Positions 25,655 through 35,158 of a stretch of 64,000 nucleotides of DNA are shown here, one piece after another. The position numbers were made by a program, and so were the translations under genes. This DNA comes from Mesorhizobium erdmanii USDA 3471 (GTDB lineage Bacteria > Pseudomonadota > Alphaproteobacteria > Rhizobiales > Rhizobiaceae), in contig NZ_AXAE01000013.1 in the NCBI RefSeq assembly GCF_000472705.1, forward strand, positions 186,001 to 250,000, given 5' to 3'. How positions within the stretch are numbered: position 1 is the stretch's first letter; each line of letters opens with the position of its first letter. Below the pieces are notes generated by a model. The model did not search any database. It worked only from the letters and a program-made list of their open reading frames with translations, and had not been told where the DNA came from.

Positions 25655-26827
25655 CTATGCCAGGGCTTCGGCGGCGAGCGGTTCGCGCACGGTGGTCAGG
25701 CGGCGCAGTTTTTCGACCAATGCCCGGCAGTCGCTGCGATCGTAGCTCCATGTCCTCGGATTGCACGCAAGCACGCGCGCCTTCAGCCTGCCGAAGCGGT
25801 GCTCCTCCATCTTGCCGAGGGCTGTTTCGAGTGCGTCCGATGAAGCTTCGGGCAACAGGACGCCGATGTCCTGCTGGTTGAGGAATCGGCCAGTTTCGGT
25901 ATGACCCATCGAGATCGGCACCGCGCCGAAGCGGCAGCCTTCATAGAGGCGGTTGGGCAGCAGCCATTCCGAATTCTGCCCCTCTTCGAAGAAATCGATC
26001 GCCCAGGAGAAATGAACGTCCTGGTAGATCGCCGCCATGTCCTCCGGGTTGCGGTAGGGCCCGCGAAACGACAGATAGGGCTCGGCATCGACGAAGGCAT
26101 GAAAGTCCGGAAATTCGGAGAGCGCCGGGCGGCCACGCAGCACGGCTTCGAAACGTCCATCCATGCGGCGTGTGAAATCGGCCAGGAGCTCGAGCGAGCG
26201 GCGGCAGCGCAGCGCACCGAACCAGCCGATCCGCCATGGTGGGGCGGCAGGCCCTTCCATTGCCTCAGGTTCGCCGGGCAAGATCGACGCTGCCTCGAAA
26301 TATTTGTTCTCGACCAGTTCGACGGGTGCGGCAATCTGGCGGAAGGGCTTGAAATAATTGGCGATGAAGGCCGGCGAACTGGTCACCAACAGCTTCACGT
26401 CGCGCGCCAGATGGCGCTCGGTGGCACGCAGCGCCTTGCCAAGGACATCGTCGCGCAGCACTAGGCGGTGGATGTCGAGGCATTCATAGACGATCGGCAC
26501 CATGGCGCCGAAGACCGACCTGGCGCGGCGAGCAAGCGCCAGCATTTCCAGATTGCGCGCGATGATGAGATCGGGCCTGGGCGTGTCCTTGAGCTTTGAA
26601 CCGATTGAAATCGCAGCTTTCGCCACCGCTGCCAGGCGCTGCGCGAATCGACCGTCGCGCGTCACGCCGAGGTCGACTGGGCGCAATCCTTCGATATCGG
26701 CAATCGGCGTGGCGGCGCGACGGAAGCCCACCAGCGTGACCCGGGCGCCACCTGTCCTGAGCATTGTGAGGCGTCGGCGAACCGCCGGATCGGAGACATC
26801 GTGCACCAGGTACAAGACATGCAGCAT
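25655..26827 (-). CDS. exoL: Glycosyltransferase (ExoL-like)
   Basis: A 390-residue GT-B glycosyltransferase beginning MLHVLYLVHDVSDPAVRRRL, the ExoL-type N-terminus, with the C-terminal half carrying RLYEGCRFGAVPISM as acceptor/donor-binding segment. In succinoglycan synthesis ExoL adds the second glucose after ExoA. ATG 26827 is chosen over the much longer open frame because the upstream part would cross the divergent promoter region with two operator-like palindromes. The gene starts the minus-strand run exoL-A-M-O-N-P. Confidence 0.87.
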   Translation of the reverse strand: MLHVLYLVHDVSDPAVRRRLTMLRTGGARVTLVGFRRAATPIADIEGLRPVDLGVTRDGRFAQRLAAVAKAAISIGSKLKDTPRPDLIIARNLEMLALARRARSVFGAMVPIVYECLDIHRLVLRDDVLGKALRATERHLARDVKLLVTSSPAFIANYFKPFRQIAAPVELVENKYFEAASILPGEPEAMEGPAAPPWRIGWFGALRCRRSLELLADFTRRMDGRFEAVLRGRPALSEFPDFHAFVDAEPYLSFRGPYRNPEDMAAIYQDVHFSWAIDFFEEGQNSEWLLPNRLYEGCRFGAVPISMGHTETGRFLNQQDIGVLLPEASSDALETALGKMEEHRFGRLKARVLACNPRTWSYDRSDCRALVEKLRRLTTVREPLAAEALA

Positions 26828-26877
26828 TAAAACTCGACCGCTGTTTGACCCACCCAAAGGGATGCTAGTACAGCTCT

Positions 26878-26892
26878 TGCTGCATCGCAACA
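26878..26892. promoter_or_regulatory. TGTTGC-N3-GCAACA-like site, exoL side of the divergent promoter
   Basis: TGCTGC-ATC-GCAACA followed by TTTTT, 51 bases upstream of the exoL start and between exoL and the divergent flippase gene. The right half and trailing T-run match the best site at 45291. Confidence 0.6.
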
Positions 26893-26918
26893 TTTTTGGC
26901 GCGGCCGTGGACATTTTC

Positions 26919-26933
26919 TGTTGCACTGCAAAA
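26919..26933. promoter_or_regulatory. TGTTGC-N3-GCAACA-like site, flippase side of the divergent promoter
   Basis: TGTTGC-ACT-GCAAAA; the inner 11 bases TTGCACTGCAA are a perfect palindrome around one base. It is the second copy within the divergent exoL/flippase promoter, 41 bases from the first copy, centre to centre. Confidence 0.6.
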
Positions 26934-27012
26934 TTATTGCCGTAGTTTGGGGTTGGCGGCGGTTGTGGGTTTCGATTTTTCGGAATCCGCGCAAAGATCA
27001 GGAATCCTGAAT

Positions 27013-28509
27013 TTGGAAGCCAATCCATTCGATCCGCCAGAAGGCTCGCTGCGTAAGTCGGTCGGCCGAGGCGCGGTGGTGACCGCCCTGTCGCAATCGG
27101 TGCGGGTCGCGACACAGATCATATCCGTCATCGTGCTGTCGCGGCTCCTGTCGCCGCAGGATTTCGGCGTCGTGGCGATGTGCGCGCCGGTGCTGGCCTT
27201 CATCGCGCTGTTCCAGGATTTCGGCCTGACCCAGGCGACCATCCAGAAATCGGGCATCCGGCATGAGGAGGTGAACTACCTCTTCTGGATCAATGTCGCC
27301 GTCAGCGCCATCCTGGCCTGCGTGCTTGCGGCCGCGGCACCGCTGGTCGCCGCCTTCTACGGCGAGCCGCGCGTCGCCGGACTGGTGGCCGCGTTCGGGC
27401 TGCAGATCATGGCTTATGGGCTTGGCGCCCAGCATCTGGCGCTTTTGACGCGACGCATGCAGTTCGGACGTCTGGCGGTCATCGATGTCGCCAGCGCGGT
27501 TGCCGGGCTCGCCGTATCGATCGCCTGGACCTTCATCGACCGCTCCTACTGGGCGCTTTTTGCCGGCACGCTGACCGGTGCGGTGCTGCCGACGCTGTGC
27601 TTCTGGGCAAGCTCGCGCTGGCGGCCCGGCATGCCGCGCAAGGTCGCGGGCATCGGCGAGCTGATCAATTTCGGCGCCGGCATCACCGGCTTCAATTTCG
27701 CCAATTTCTTCGCCCGCAACCTCGACAATGTGCTGATCGGCAAATATTGGGGCGAGGCCCAGCTCGGCCTTTACGACCGCGCGTACAAGCTGCTTCTGTT
27801 CCCGCTCAGCCAGATCACCAATCCGCTGTCGAAGGTCATGGTGCCGGCGCTGTCCAGGCTGAAGGACGAACCGGATCGCTATCGCAGCGCCTATCTGCGC
27901 GTCATGCCGCTGATCCTTCTGGTGGCGCTGCCCGGCGTCGCCTTCGCCACCGCCATGTCGGACGTGCTGATCCCCTTCGTGCTCGGCGAGCAGTGGCGCG
28001 CGAGCGCCGCGATCTTCCTGGCGCTCGGCTTTGCCGGCCTGCTGCAGCCGTTGAACAACCCTGCGGGCTGGCTTTTCGTCAGCCAGGGCCGCTCAGGCGA
28101 CTTCATGCGCTGGGGCATCATCACGGCAGTGACATCGGTGCTCGCCTTCGCGATCGGCTTGCCCTATGGCGCGCTCGGCGTGGCGATCGCCTACGCAGTC
28201 AGCGAATATCTGCGCACGCCGTTCCTGTGGCTTTATGTCGGCAAGAGCGGACCGCTGCGGGCCAGCCATGTGTTGCGCGCCGCAACGCCATTCGTGCTCG
28301 GCGCCCATCTGGCGCTGGCGGCGGTCTGGCTGATCAAGCCGCTGCTGCCGCAGCAGCATGTCATCGCCTTGGCCAGCGGAGCCATTCTTGCCTACCTCAT
28401 CACCATCGCCGTCGCGCTGGCCTTCGCATCCGGCCGCGAGGCCTTGCGCGAGGCCCTGAAAATGCTGCCGGCAAGACAGCCGGCGGCAACGCCGCGCGAG
28501 GCGCAATGA
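27013..28509 (+). CDS. Lipid-linked oligosaccharide flippase (Wzx/ExoT-like)
   Basis: A roughly 498-residue polysaccharide transporter of the MOP superfamily with 12-14 hydrophobic spans. Family features include GRGAVVTALSQSVRVATQII, SRLLSPQDFGVVAM and NFFARNLDNVLIGKYWG. It should flip undecaprenyl-linked repeat units to the periplasm for ExoQ. No ATG lies near the conserved region; TTG 27013 follows AGGA and gives a normal N-terminus, with GTG 26965 as an alternative. ATG 26896 is unlikely because it would put the palindromic operator inside the gene. Confidence 0.85.
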   Translation: MEANPFDPPEGSLRKSVGRGAVVTALSQSVRVATQIISVIVLSRLLSPQDFGVVAMCAPVLAFIALFQDFGLTQATIQKSGIRHEEVNYLFWINVAVSAILACVLAAAAPLVAAFYGEPRVAGLVAAFGLQIMAYGLGAQHLALLTRRMQFGRLAVIDVASAVAGLAVSIAWTFIDRSYWALFAGTLTGAVLPTLCFWASSRWRPGMPRKVAGIGELINFGAGITGFNFANFFARNLDNVLIGKYWGEAQLGLYDRAYKLLLFPLSQITNPLSKVMVPALSRLKDEPDRYRSAYLRVMPLILLVALPGVAFATAMSDVLIPFVLGEQWRASAAIFLALGFAGLLQPLNNPAGWLFVSQGRSGDFMRWGIITAVTSVLAFAIGLPYGALGVAIAYAVSEYLRTPFLWLYVGKSGPLRASHVLRAATPFVLGAHLALAAVWLIKPLLPQQHVIALASGAILAYLITIAVALAFASGREALREALKMLPARQPAATPREAQ

Positions 28510-28561
28510 TTTCGGCGCCTTTTTGAGCTACCCACATCCACACGAGCATCAGGCCTGATCC

Positions 28562-29584
28562 ATGCACTACCGATCGATCTCCGACATGAACGACACGATC
28601 GTCAGCAACCTTCACCGGCTGCCACGCGACATCGACCTGGTGGTAGGCGTTCCCAGAAGTGGCGTGCTGGCGGCGACGCTGGTCAGCCTTGCGGCGAACA
28701 TTCCGATGACCGACCTGGACTCGTTCTTGGACGGCCGCGTCTACACATCAGGCATCACCAAGCGCCGCGCCGCGCTCGACCGCAAGGTCTCGGACATGCG
28801 CAAGGTGCTGGTGATCGATGACAGCATCGCCGGCGGCAACGCCATGCGCGATGCCCGTGCCCGTATCGAGGCTGCCGGCATCGAGGGCGATTTCACCTAC
28901 GCCGCCGTGTTCGGCCTGGAGCCGCGGCACGCGGAAACCGACCTCGTCTTCGAAGTGGTCTTGCATCCGCGCATGTTCCAGTGGAATTTCATGCATCACA
29001 AATTCCTGGCGCAATGCTGCGTCGACATCGACGGCGTGCTCTGCCTGGATCCGACCGAGGCGGAAAACGACGACGGGCCGGCCTACGAGAAATTCCTCAG
29101 CGAAGCACGGCCGCTGCATGCGCCGACCCACAGGATCGGCTGGCTGGTCACCAGCCGGCTGGAGAAATACCGCGCGCTGACCGAGGCTTGGCTGGCCAGA
29201 AACGGCATTCAGTACGATCAACTGGTCATGCTCGACCTGCCGAGCAAGGCGGAGCGGCAGCGGCTTGGCGCGCACGGCAGTTTCAAGGCCGATTTCTACC
29301 GCAAATCCGATGCCATCCTGTTCATCGAAAGCGAACATCCGCAGGCGTTGAGGATCACCGAACTGTCGGGCAAGCCGGTGCTGTGCGTCGAAACGCATAT
29401 GGTGAGCTTTCCCGACAAGCTGTCGCTGCCGGCGCTCGGCCATGCGGCGCGCAACCTGCCGGCCAGGCTGCGGCAAATCAACTCGCAGGACGGCCGCAAG
29501 GGGGCAGCCAAGGCACTAGCCCGCGCCTTGCTTGGCGCGCGTGGCTACGAGAGCCTGAAAAACCGGGTCAAGCGCCCGGCCTGA
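28562..29584 (+). CDS. Phosphoribosyltransferase-HAD two-domain protein
   Basis: A 340-residue protein with an N-terminal type I phosphoribosyltransferase domain (VVGVPRSGVLAATL at residues 27-40 and the PRPP loop VLVIDDSIAGGN near 81-92) and a C-terminal HAD-like domain starting CVDIDGVLC (about residue 157). The pair suggests transfer or removal of a phosphoribosyl or phosphate group on a small molecule. Such a protein is not part of the Sinorhizobium exo set. It follows the flippase by 52 bases on the same strand. A role in making an unusual sugar donor is speculation. Confidence 0.8.
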   Translation: MHYRSISDMNDTIVSNLHRLPRDIDLVVGVPRSGVLAATLVSLAANIPMTDLDSFLDGRVYTSGITKRRAALDRKVSDMRKVLVIDDSIAGGNAMRDARARIEAAGIEGDFTYAAVFGLEPRHAETDLVFEVVLHPRMFQWNFMHHKFLAQCCVDIDGVLCLDPTEAENDDGPAYEKFLSEARPLHAPTHRIGWLVTSRLEKYRALTEAWLARNGIQYDQLVMLDLPSKAERQRLGAHGSFKADFYRKSDAILFIESEHPQALRITELSGKPVLCVETHMVSFPDKLSLPALGHAARNLPARLRQINSQDGRKGAAKALARALLGARGYESLKNRVKRPA

Positions 29585-29612
29585 TCCGGATCGTGCGCTG
29601 TGCGGGTGCCTT

Positions 29613-30692
29613 TCAGGCAGCCTGCAGGGCACGCTGCCGGACCGCCCTGTCCAATATCGAGGAGAAGGTGACGAACTGGCGATCGGGATCGAGCTCCGGG
29701 CGCGCCGCGAAACCGCGCGCCAGACTGGAAACCCGCTCATACTCCTTTTTGTCGTTCCACAGCAGCCTGACGGCCGCGACCCAGTCGATGAGCGGAGCGT
29801 CATAGTCGAGCACTGCGCCGCCGGGGCCGATCGCTTCGGGCAGGCCACCGCGCCGCGAGCCTACGACAGGAATGCCGCTGCAATGGGCCTCCGACGCGAC
29901 GCGGCCCCAGGCCTCTTCCCACTTCGACGGCGCAAGCAGGATCCTGGTGCGGCCATAGACCGTCTTCATGTCGTTGGTGCGGCTTTCCAGCGTGACATTG
30001 CCGAGCGGTGCGATCGTTTCCTCGATGCGCGCCCGATGGTCGTCCTCCAGCTTCCAGCTCTCGACGAACAGGAACGGGATTTCAGGACAGGCGCCGGCAA
30101 GGCGCACCGCCAGCTCGAAGCCCTTTTCCTCATAGGGGTTGATCAGTGTGACAAACTGGCCCGTGGTCGGCGTGCTGTAATGCGTTGGATTGATGGTCGG
30201 TGGAATCACTGTCGCCTCGATGCCGAATTCCCTGCTGTAGGTCCGCGCGGTGAACTCGGAATTGGCGATGTAGAGTGCGCCACGCAATTCGCGCAGATCA
30301 CCGCCCAGCTCATGGAACTCGACATTACGAAGATAGATGACCAGCGGCACGCCCTCGGCCTGCAACGCCTTGCCGAGCGGAACCGATTTGTGGCACTGCA
30401 CCACGGTCACATCGGGCTTCTGTTTCTTGACGGCAAAGCCTGCCGCTTCCCAGGGAAACCATGTCCTTATCACCGGGTAACCGGGAAAGCTGTCGACGAC
30501 CGCCGGTTGCCGCAAGAGCTTCATCTTGGCGCGCGCCTTAAGGCCGAACATGCCGTCGCCAAAGAGAGCGGCAAGCACCGACGCCTCATGCCCGTGTTCG
30601 ATCAGTTGCTGCGCCAGATGGTGTGTGCTGGACTGGACACCGCCACCGAACTCGGGCGGATAGCCGTTGCCACTGGCAAACAGGACTTTCAT
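29613..30692 (-). CDS. GT4 family glycosyltransferase
   Basis: A 359-residue GT-B enzyme. The N-terminus MKVLFASGNGYPPEFGGGVQ has the glycine-rich loop of family 4, and the C-terminal domain carries the nucleotide-sugar site pattern LAPSKWEEAWGRVASEAHCSGIPVVGS. ATG 30692 is supported by AAGGAG eight bases upstream. It is the last gene of the minus-strand run from the exoU-like gene through exoK, ugd and the GMC oxidoreductase. Donor and acceptor are unknown; it is not an evident Sinorhizobium exo counterpart. Confidence 0.85.
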   Translation of the reverse strand: MKVLFASGNGYPPEFGGGVQSSTHHLAQQLIEHGHEASVLAALFGDGMFGLKARAKMKLLRQPAVVDSFPGYPVIRTWFPWEAAGFAVKKQKPDVTVVQCHKSVPLGKALQAEGVPLVIYLRNVEFHELGGDLRELRGALYIANSEFTARTYSREFGIEATVIPPTINPTHYSTPTTGQFVTLINPYEEKGFELAVRLAGACPEIPFLFVESWKLEDDHRARIEETIAPLGNVTLESRTNDMKTVYGRTRILLAPSKWEEAWGRVASEAHCSGIPVVGSRRGGLPEAIGPGGAVLDYDAPLIDWVAAVRLLWNDKKEYERVSSLARGFAARPELDPDRQFVTFSSILDRAVRQRALQAA

Positions 30693-30769
30693 GAAACCGG
30701 CTCCTTGTCGCATCCTGGTATTCTGGCGGGTCTTCTCGAAGGCGGCCTGTTCGGCAAGCTGCTTGCGTC

Positions 30770-31219
30770 TCAAGCATTATGCGGCGGATCGAGCGTCGCG
30801 AACGGATTGGTGCATGAGTGCCATCCGGTGAACCGGATCGGATCGTCAGGCGAACTGCGCCAGGCGTAGTCCGTCAGCATATGGAACTCGGCGACGACCC
30901 AGCGATCGAAATGCCTGAGGTCGCGCCGCTTCTGCCGCGGCAGCAACTCGCGCGCCTGCCCGAGCTTGGTCGTTTCGAGCAGGGTGATGGCATCGCTCAG
31001 TTTTTCACTGGGGAATATCCACGGGTTGCGGTTGCGGAACTCCAGCGCGAACTGCTGCAGATGCTCGATGCGCATGTTCAGCCTGCCGAGGTATTTTTCG
31101 AGGGAGACACGAATCAGGTCCTCGTCCGAAAACGAGGAGACGGCCGCATAGGCAACGCCCGTCGACGCGGCGCCTCCCGCCAGGATGGCCAGTGCCGAGC
31201 GCCGTGTGACTTCGATCAT
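30770..31219 (-). CDS. Small twin-arginine signal protein paired with GMC oxidoreductase
   Basis: A 149-residue protein with a Tat-like signal (TRRSALAILAGGAASTGVAYA, residues 5-25). The rest is helical and ends in a conserved-looking WRSSPDDPIRFTGWHSC region. It lies 13 bases after the GMC oxidoreductase gene on the same strand. In sorbitol, fructose and related periplasmic dehydrogenases a small Tat-bearing subunit carries the FAD subunit across the membrane; the arrangement here is consistent with that. The family is not named. Confidence 0.7.
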   Translation of the reverse strand: MIEVTRRSALAILAGGAASTGVAYAAVSSFSDEDLIRVSLEKYLGRLNMRIEHLQQFALEFRNRNPWIFPSEKLSDAITLLETTKLGQARELLPRQKRRDLRHFDRWVVAEFHMLTDYAWRSSPDDPIRFTGWHSCTNPFATLDPPHNA

Positions 31220-31232
31220 CGGCCCGCTCCTT

Positions 31233-32678
31233 TCACGAGATCCGGCTCGCCGCCCGCAGGGACAAGGCCGCCGCGGTCAGGCTCGGGTTGGCGCAAGAGC
31301 AGCTTGGATAGGTGCTGGTGCCGACGACAACCAGGTTTCTCAATCGGTGATGGATCATGTTGCTATCGATCACTGAATCGGCTGGGCCGGTGCCCATCCT
31401 GAGCGTGCCCTGGACATGCGATTCCGTTGGCCGGATGCCGCGGTCGAAGAGCCGTTCGACCGGCAGCGGGGCCAGCAGTCCAGGCAATTTATCCAGCGCC
31501 CGGGCCATGCCCTTGACCGCGTAGTCCGACGGTGCCTTGAAGCTTACGAAGGCGTTGTCGTTCTCGTCGAGGGTGACGAAATTTTCGTGATCGAGCAGGT
31601 TTTCGGTGACCACGACAAGCGGCAGCGCCTGGCGCACCCGGCCCTTCTCGGCCCGCATCCCGTGCTGCCAGCGGTTTTCGAAATAGACCAGCGCCGCTGC
31701 GTGCTCTGACCGGTGCGGGCCGTCATAAAGGCCGAAATTCAGGCCGGTGGTGATGGTGCTGCCGTCGAAATTGTCGACGCCGTCGAGATAGACCTCGAAA
31801 TTCCAACCATAGGATTCATGCAGGCCGCGCCCGACGAATTCGTCTCCCAGGCCCGAACGCAGCATGATCGCGGCGCTCTGGATGGCATTGGCGCCGAGAA
31901 TGAAGAGGTCGCCGCTGACCTGATATTCCTTGCCGTCATGAACGAAGCTGACGGCCCGGACCGTGCCGCCGGCATGATCGAGCCGCCTCACTTCCGCGCC
32001 GAGGCAGACCGAAACGTCGGGATGCTCGAAGACATGCATCAGGCCATTGTTGGCGGTGAATTTCGCGTCGACCGGACACAGCCAGCAACGCAGATTGGCA
32101 CAGCACGAGGTGCGCTGTGAGGTCGGCACCCGGGCGCGGGCGGTCGGCATGACGAAGTGCTGGTCAGGCTGGGCCGCCTTCATCATCTTGTCCGGCGTCG
32201 ACATGCGATGCGGCGGTTGCGGAAACGGTTTCGAGCGCGGCAGCATCGCCGCCATGTCGCGATCGCCGGAGATCGACATGATCTCTTCGGCGTCGCAGTA
32301 GAACGGCTCGACGTCGTCATAGCTGATCGGCCAGTCATTACCGATGCCGTAGGTGCTTTTGAGCCTGAAGTCGTTGGGATGGAACCTCGGCGTCTGCGCG
32401 AACCAGCAGTTGGTCCCGCCACCCAGCCCGATCGTGTAGTTCCACGGCTTGTCGGCATTGTCTGTCTTGTAGGTCGTCTCGTCGTCGATGTCGGTGTTGG
32501 CGCCCTGGCCAAGCTGCCATTCATGCGTGTTGTGCCGGCCCCATTCCAGCACCAGGATGCGTGCCTTACGCCGCTTGGCGAACTCGTGCAGGAAGAAGGC
32601 CGAACCGAAACCGGAACCGATCGCGACAACATCGAAATGATCCCTGGTGATTTGCTCCGGCTTTACGTCCAGCACCAT
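31233..32678 (-). CDS. GMC family FAD-dependent oxidoreductase
   Basis: A 481-residue flavoprotein with the FAD-binding VVAIGSGFGSAFFLHEFA near the N-terminus, GLGGGTNCWFAQTPRF, a Cys-rich stretch (SCCANLRCWLCPVDAKF) and the C-terminal GMC region ending VVGTSTYPSCSCANPSLTAAALSL. It probably oxidises a sugar or polyol hydroxyl. It has no signal peptide of its own, so export may depend on the small Tat protein encoded next. ATG 32678 is chosen because AAGGAA lies upstream and the longer open frame enters ugd. Confidence 0.85.
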   Translation of the reverse strand: MVLDVKPEQITRDHFDVVAIGSGFGSAFFLHEFAKRRKARILVLEWGRHNTHEWQLGQGANTDIDDETTYKTDNADKPWNYTIGLGGGTNCWFAQTPRFHPNDFRLKSTYGIGNDWPISYDDVEPFYCDAEEIMSISGDRDMAAMLPRSKPFPQPPHRMSTPDKMMKAAQPDQHFVMPTARARVPTSQRTSCCANLRCWLCPVDAKFTANNGLMHVFEHPDVSVCLGAEVRRLDHAGGTVRAVSFVHDGKEYQVSGDLFILGANAIQSAAIMLRSGLGDEFVGRGLHESYGWNFEVYLDGVDNFDGSTITTGLNFGLYDGPHRSEHAAALVYFENRWQHGMRAEKGRVRQALPLVVVTENLLDHENFVTLDENDNAFVSFKAPSDYAVKGMARALDKLPGLLAPLPVERLFDRGIRPTESHVQGTLRMGTGPADSVIDSNMIHHRLRNLVVVGTSTYPSCSCANPSLTAAALSLRAASRIS

Positions 32679-32745
32679 CAGCTGCAATTCCTTTCCGCGC
32701 CGCGCGCGCCCGCCTGATTCGGGTTCCCGCTGTCCATGTCCGCTC

Positions 32746-34077
32746 TCATGCCGCGATTCTGCCGATCGAGTGATACTCGATGCCATGGCGCGCCACGACC
32801 TTGGGGTCGTAGAGGTTGCGGCCATCGAAGATGACGGGCGTGGTCAGCGCATCCTTCAAGGCATCGAAGGACGGGGCGCGGAAACTCTTCCATTCGGTGG
32901 CGATGAGCAGCGCATCGGCGCCGCGCAGCGCCGCTTCCTTGGTGCCGCACAAAAGCAGGTCGTCGCGCTGCCCGTAGATGGCCTGGCATTCCTGCATCGC
33001 CTCGGGATCATAGGCCTGAACCGTCGCGCCGGCGTTCCACAGCGCCTCCATCAGCACACGCGCCGGCGCCTCGCGCATGTCGTCGGTGTTGGGCTTGAAG
33101 GCGAGACCCCACAAAGCAAAGGTCTTGCCCTTGAGGCTGCCCTTGAAATAGCGGTGCACCTTGTCGAAGAGCACGGACTTCTGGTCGTTGTTGCGCTCCT
33201 CGACGGCACGCAGCAGCTTGGCGTCGAACTTGACGCCCTCGGCGGTCTTGATCAGGGCGCGAACGTCCTTGGGAAAACACGAGCCGCCATAGCCGAGACC
33301 TGGGTAGATGAAGTGGTAGCCGATGCGCGGATCGCTGCCGATGCCCTTGCGCACCTCCTCGATGTCGGCGCCGAGCTGCTCGGCCAGATTGGCCATCTCG
33401 TTCATGAAGCTGATCTTGGTCGCCAGCATGCAATTGGCGGCGTATTTGGTGAATTCGGCGCTGCGCACGTCCATCACGATCATCTTCTCGTGGTTGCGGT
33501 TGAACGGCGCGTAGAGCTCGCGCATGACCGCCTCGGTCGCCTCGCTGGAGGTGCCGACGATGATGCGGTCCGGCTTCATGCAATCGGCGACGGCCGAGCC
33601 TTCCTTGAGGAATTCGGGATTGGAGGCGACATCGAAGCTCAGATCGTCGCGTCCTCTCTTTTTCAGCGTTTCAGCGATCCTGGCCTTCACCTTTTCACAA
33701 GTACCGACCGGCACGGTCGATTTGCCGACGACGATCTTGGTGGTTTCCATCTCGCGGCCGATGGTCTCGGCGACCGCCAGCACATATTTCAGGTCGGCCG
33801 ATCCATCCTCGCCGGGCGGGGTACCGACGGCGATCATCTGGATTTCGCCGTGCCGGACGGCGGCGGCGGCGTCAGTGGTGAATTTGATGCGGCCGGCGGC
33901 ATGGTTTTCCCTGACGAGGCTTTCGAGGCCCGGCTCGAAGATCGGGACGAAGCCCTGGTTGAGCCGCTCCACCTTGTTTGCGTCGATATCGACGCAAACA
34001 ACCTGGTGGCCAACCTCGGCGAGCACCGCCGCTTGCACGAGGCCGACATAGCCGATTCCAAACACCGTCAAATTCAT
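32746..34077 (-). CDS. ugd: UDP-glucose 6-dehydrogenase
   Basis: A 443-residue enzyme that oxidises UDP-glucose twice to UDP-glucuronate using NAD. The NAD-binding GIGYVG is at residues 7-12, and the catalytic cysteine sits in GGSCFPKD in the middle, with the C-terminal UDP-binding domain complete. It supplies UDP-glucuronate, which points to glucuronic acid in the polymer. UDP-glucose would come from exoN in the same locus. Called rkpK or ugd in rhizobia. Confidence 0.93.
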   Translation of the reverse strand: MNLTVFGIGYVGLVQAAVLAEVGHQVVCVDIDANKVERLNQGFVPIFEPGLESLVRENHAAGRIKFTTDAAAAVRHGEIQMIAVGTPPGEDGSADLKYVLAVAETIGREMETTKIVVGKSTVPVGTCEKVKARIAETLKKRGRDDLSFDVASNPEFLKEGSAVADCMKPDRIIVGTSSEATEAVMRELYAPFNRNHEKMIVMDVRSAEFTKYAANCMLATKISFMNEMANLAEQLGADIEEVRKGIGSDPRIGYHFIYPGLGYGGSCFPKDVRALIKTAEGVKFDAKLLRAVEERNNDQKSVLFDKVHRYFKGSLKGKTFALWGLAFKPNTDDMREAPARVLMEALWNAGATVQAYDPEAMQECQAIYGQRDDLLLCGTKEAALRGADALLIATEWKSFRAPSFDALKDALTTPVIFDGRNLYDPKVVARHGIEYHSIGRIAA

Positions 34078-34126
34078 TCGGTTTCATTCCCATCCATGGC
34101 CGCGAACCGTTTTCGGTCCGGCCGGT

Positions 34127-35008
34127 TCAATTGGTCTTTCCCAGCTCTTTTACGCTGCATACGAGCGATTCGGGAAACTGGCAGGGCTCACCCAGCGCGG
34201 TGAAGGCGACGCGCTCGACCTGCAGCGAAAGCTTGCGGCCCGGATCCTCGAACGCGCCCATCCAGCCTTTCATGGTGTCGCTGCCCCAAAGGCTGAAGAA
34301 GATCTTCTGCGCATGGCTGGGCAGCTTTGCCGGGTCGGTGATGGTGTTCACCAGCTGGCCGTTGACGTACCAGCGCAAACTGTCCTTCTCCCAGACGAAG
34401 GCGTAGTCGTTGAAGGCCTTGTCGGTGCCGCCCGGCACCTCCACCAGCTTCTCGTTCTTGCCCTTGCCGGCGATATAGGCGTTGACCTGCACCTTGGAGG
34501 TATCCTTGGTCAGGATCTCGAAATCGATCTCGTCCCAGGGTTGTTTGTCGGACGGACCGATATAGGTGAAGAACGCCGCATTGAGGCCGGAGCCTGTGTC
34601 GGTCTTCATCCTCGCCTCGTAGGTGCCGTAGCCGAAGCGCTGCTTGGTCTGGATCTCGCCGCAGGCGAACTCGCGATCCTTCAGCTTCTGCTTTTCGAAG
34701 CCGAGCGACAGCACGCCATCGGAAAGCGCGACCAGTCCCTTCGACCAGGTGCAATTCTGATGGCTGCCGTTGTTCCAGCCGTCGGACACATACCAGCGCG
34801 AACGATCGAAGCTTTTGAAATCGTCGACGAAAGAGGGGGAGGACAGGATATCCTGTGCATGGGCAGGGACCGCCGGGAGGCAGCCAAGAGCGGACAGCAA
34901 CAGCGCACCGAGCAAACTCAATCGCCGCAGGCCGGCTTTCCCGGTCAGCCGCGCAAAGGGCGATGCATCAATTGCCGTCATGGACGTGGTTATCGGATCC
35001 GAACTCAT
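34127..35008 (-). CDS. exoK: Secreted GH16 endo-beta-glycanase (ExoK-like)
   Basis: A 293-residue glycoside hydrolase with a signal peptide (hydrophobic core LSLLGALLLSALGCLPAV, cleavage after AHA). The GH16 catalytic motif DEIDFEIL carries the nucleophile and acid/base glutamates. ExoK cleaves nascent succinoglycan outside the cell and releases low-molecular-weight polymer. ATG 34981 is an alternative start. It follows ugd upstream on the same strand, and in Sinorhizobium exoK also lies within the exo cluster. Confidence 0.88.
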   Translation of the reverse strand: MSSDPITTSMTAIDASPFARLTGKAGLRRLSLLGALLLSALGCLPAVPAHAQDILSSPSFVDDFKSFDRSRWYVSDGWNNGSHQNCTWSKGLVALSDGVLSLGFEKQKLKDREFACGEIQTKQRFGYGTYEARMKTDTGSGLNAAFFTYIGPSDKQPWDEIDFEILTKDTSKVQVNAYIAGKGKNEKLVEVPGGTDKAFNDYAFVWEKDSLRWYVNGQLVNTITDPAKLPSHAQKIFFSLWGSDTMKGWMGAFEDPGRKLSLQVERVAFTALGEPCQFPESLVCSVKELGKTN

Positions 35009-35158
35009 ACCAACTCACCTTTGTGCTGTGCGTCCCCGACCCAAAGTCGACGTTTGAACCGCTTCCAAACGGGCCAACCTTGGCCTCTTGCTTGACCTCT
35101 CCCGAATTCCCTCTCCTGCTTTGCATCACACCTTCGAAGGCGTCCCACACCTTCATCG

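Noticed and set aside
26896..27012. ATG 26896 as flippase start
   Set aside because: It would place the 26919 palindrome within coding sequence and add an atypical N-terminus; a later TTG or GTG start fits better.
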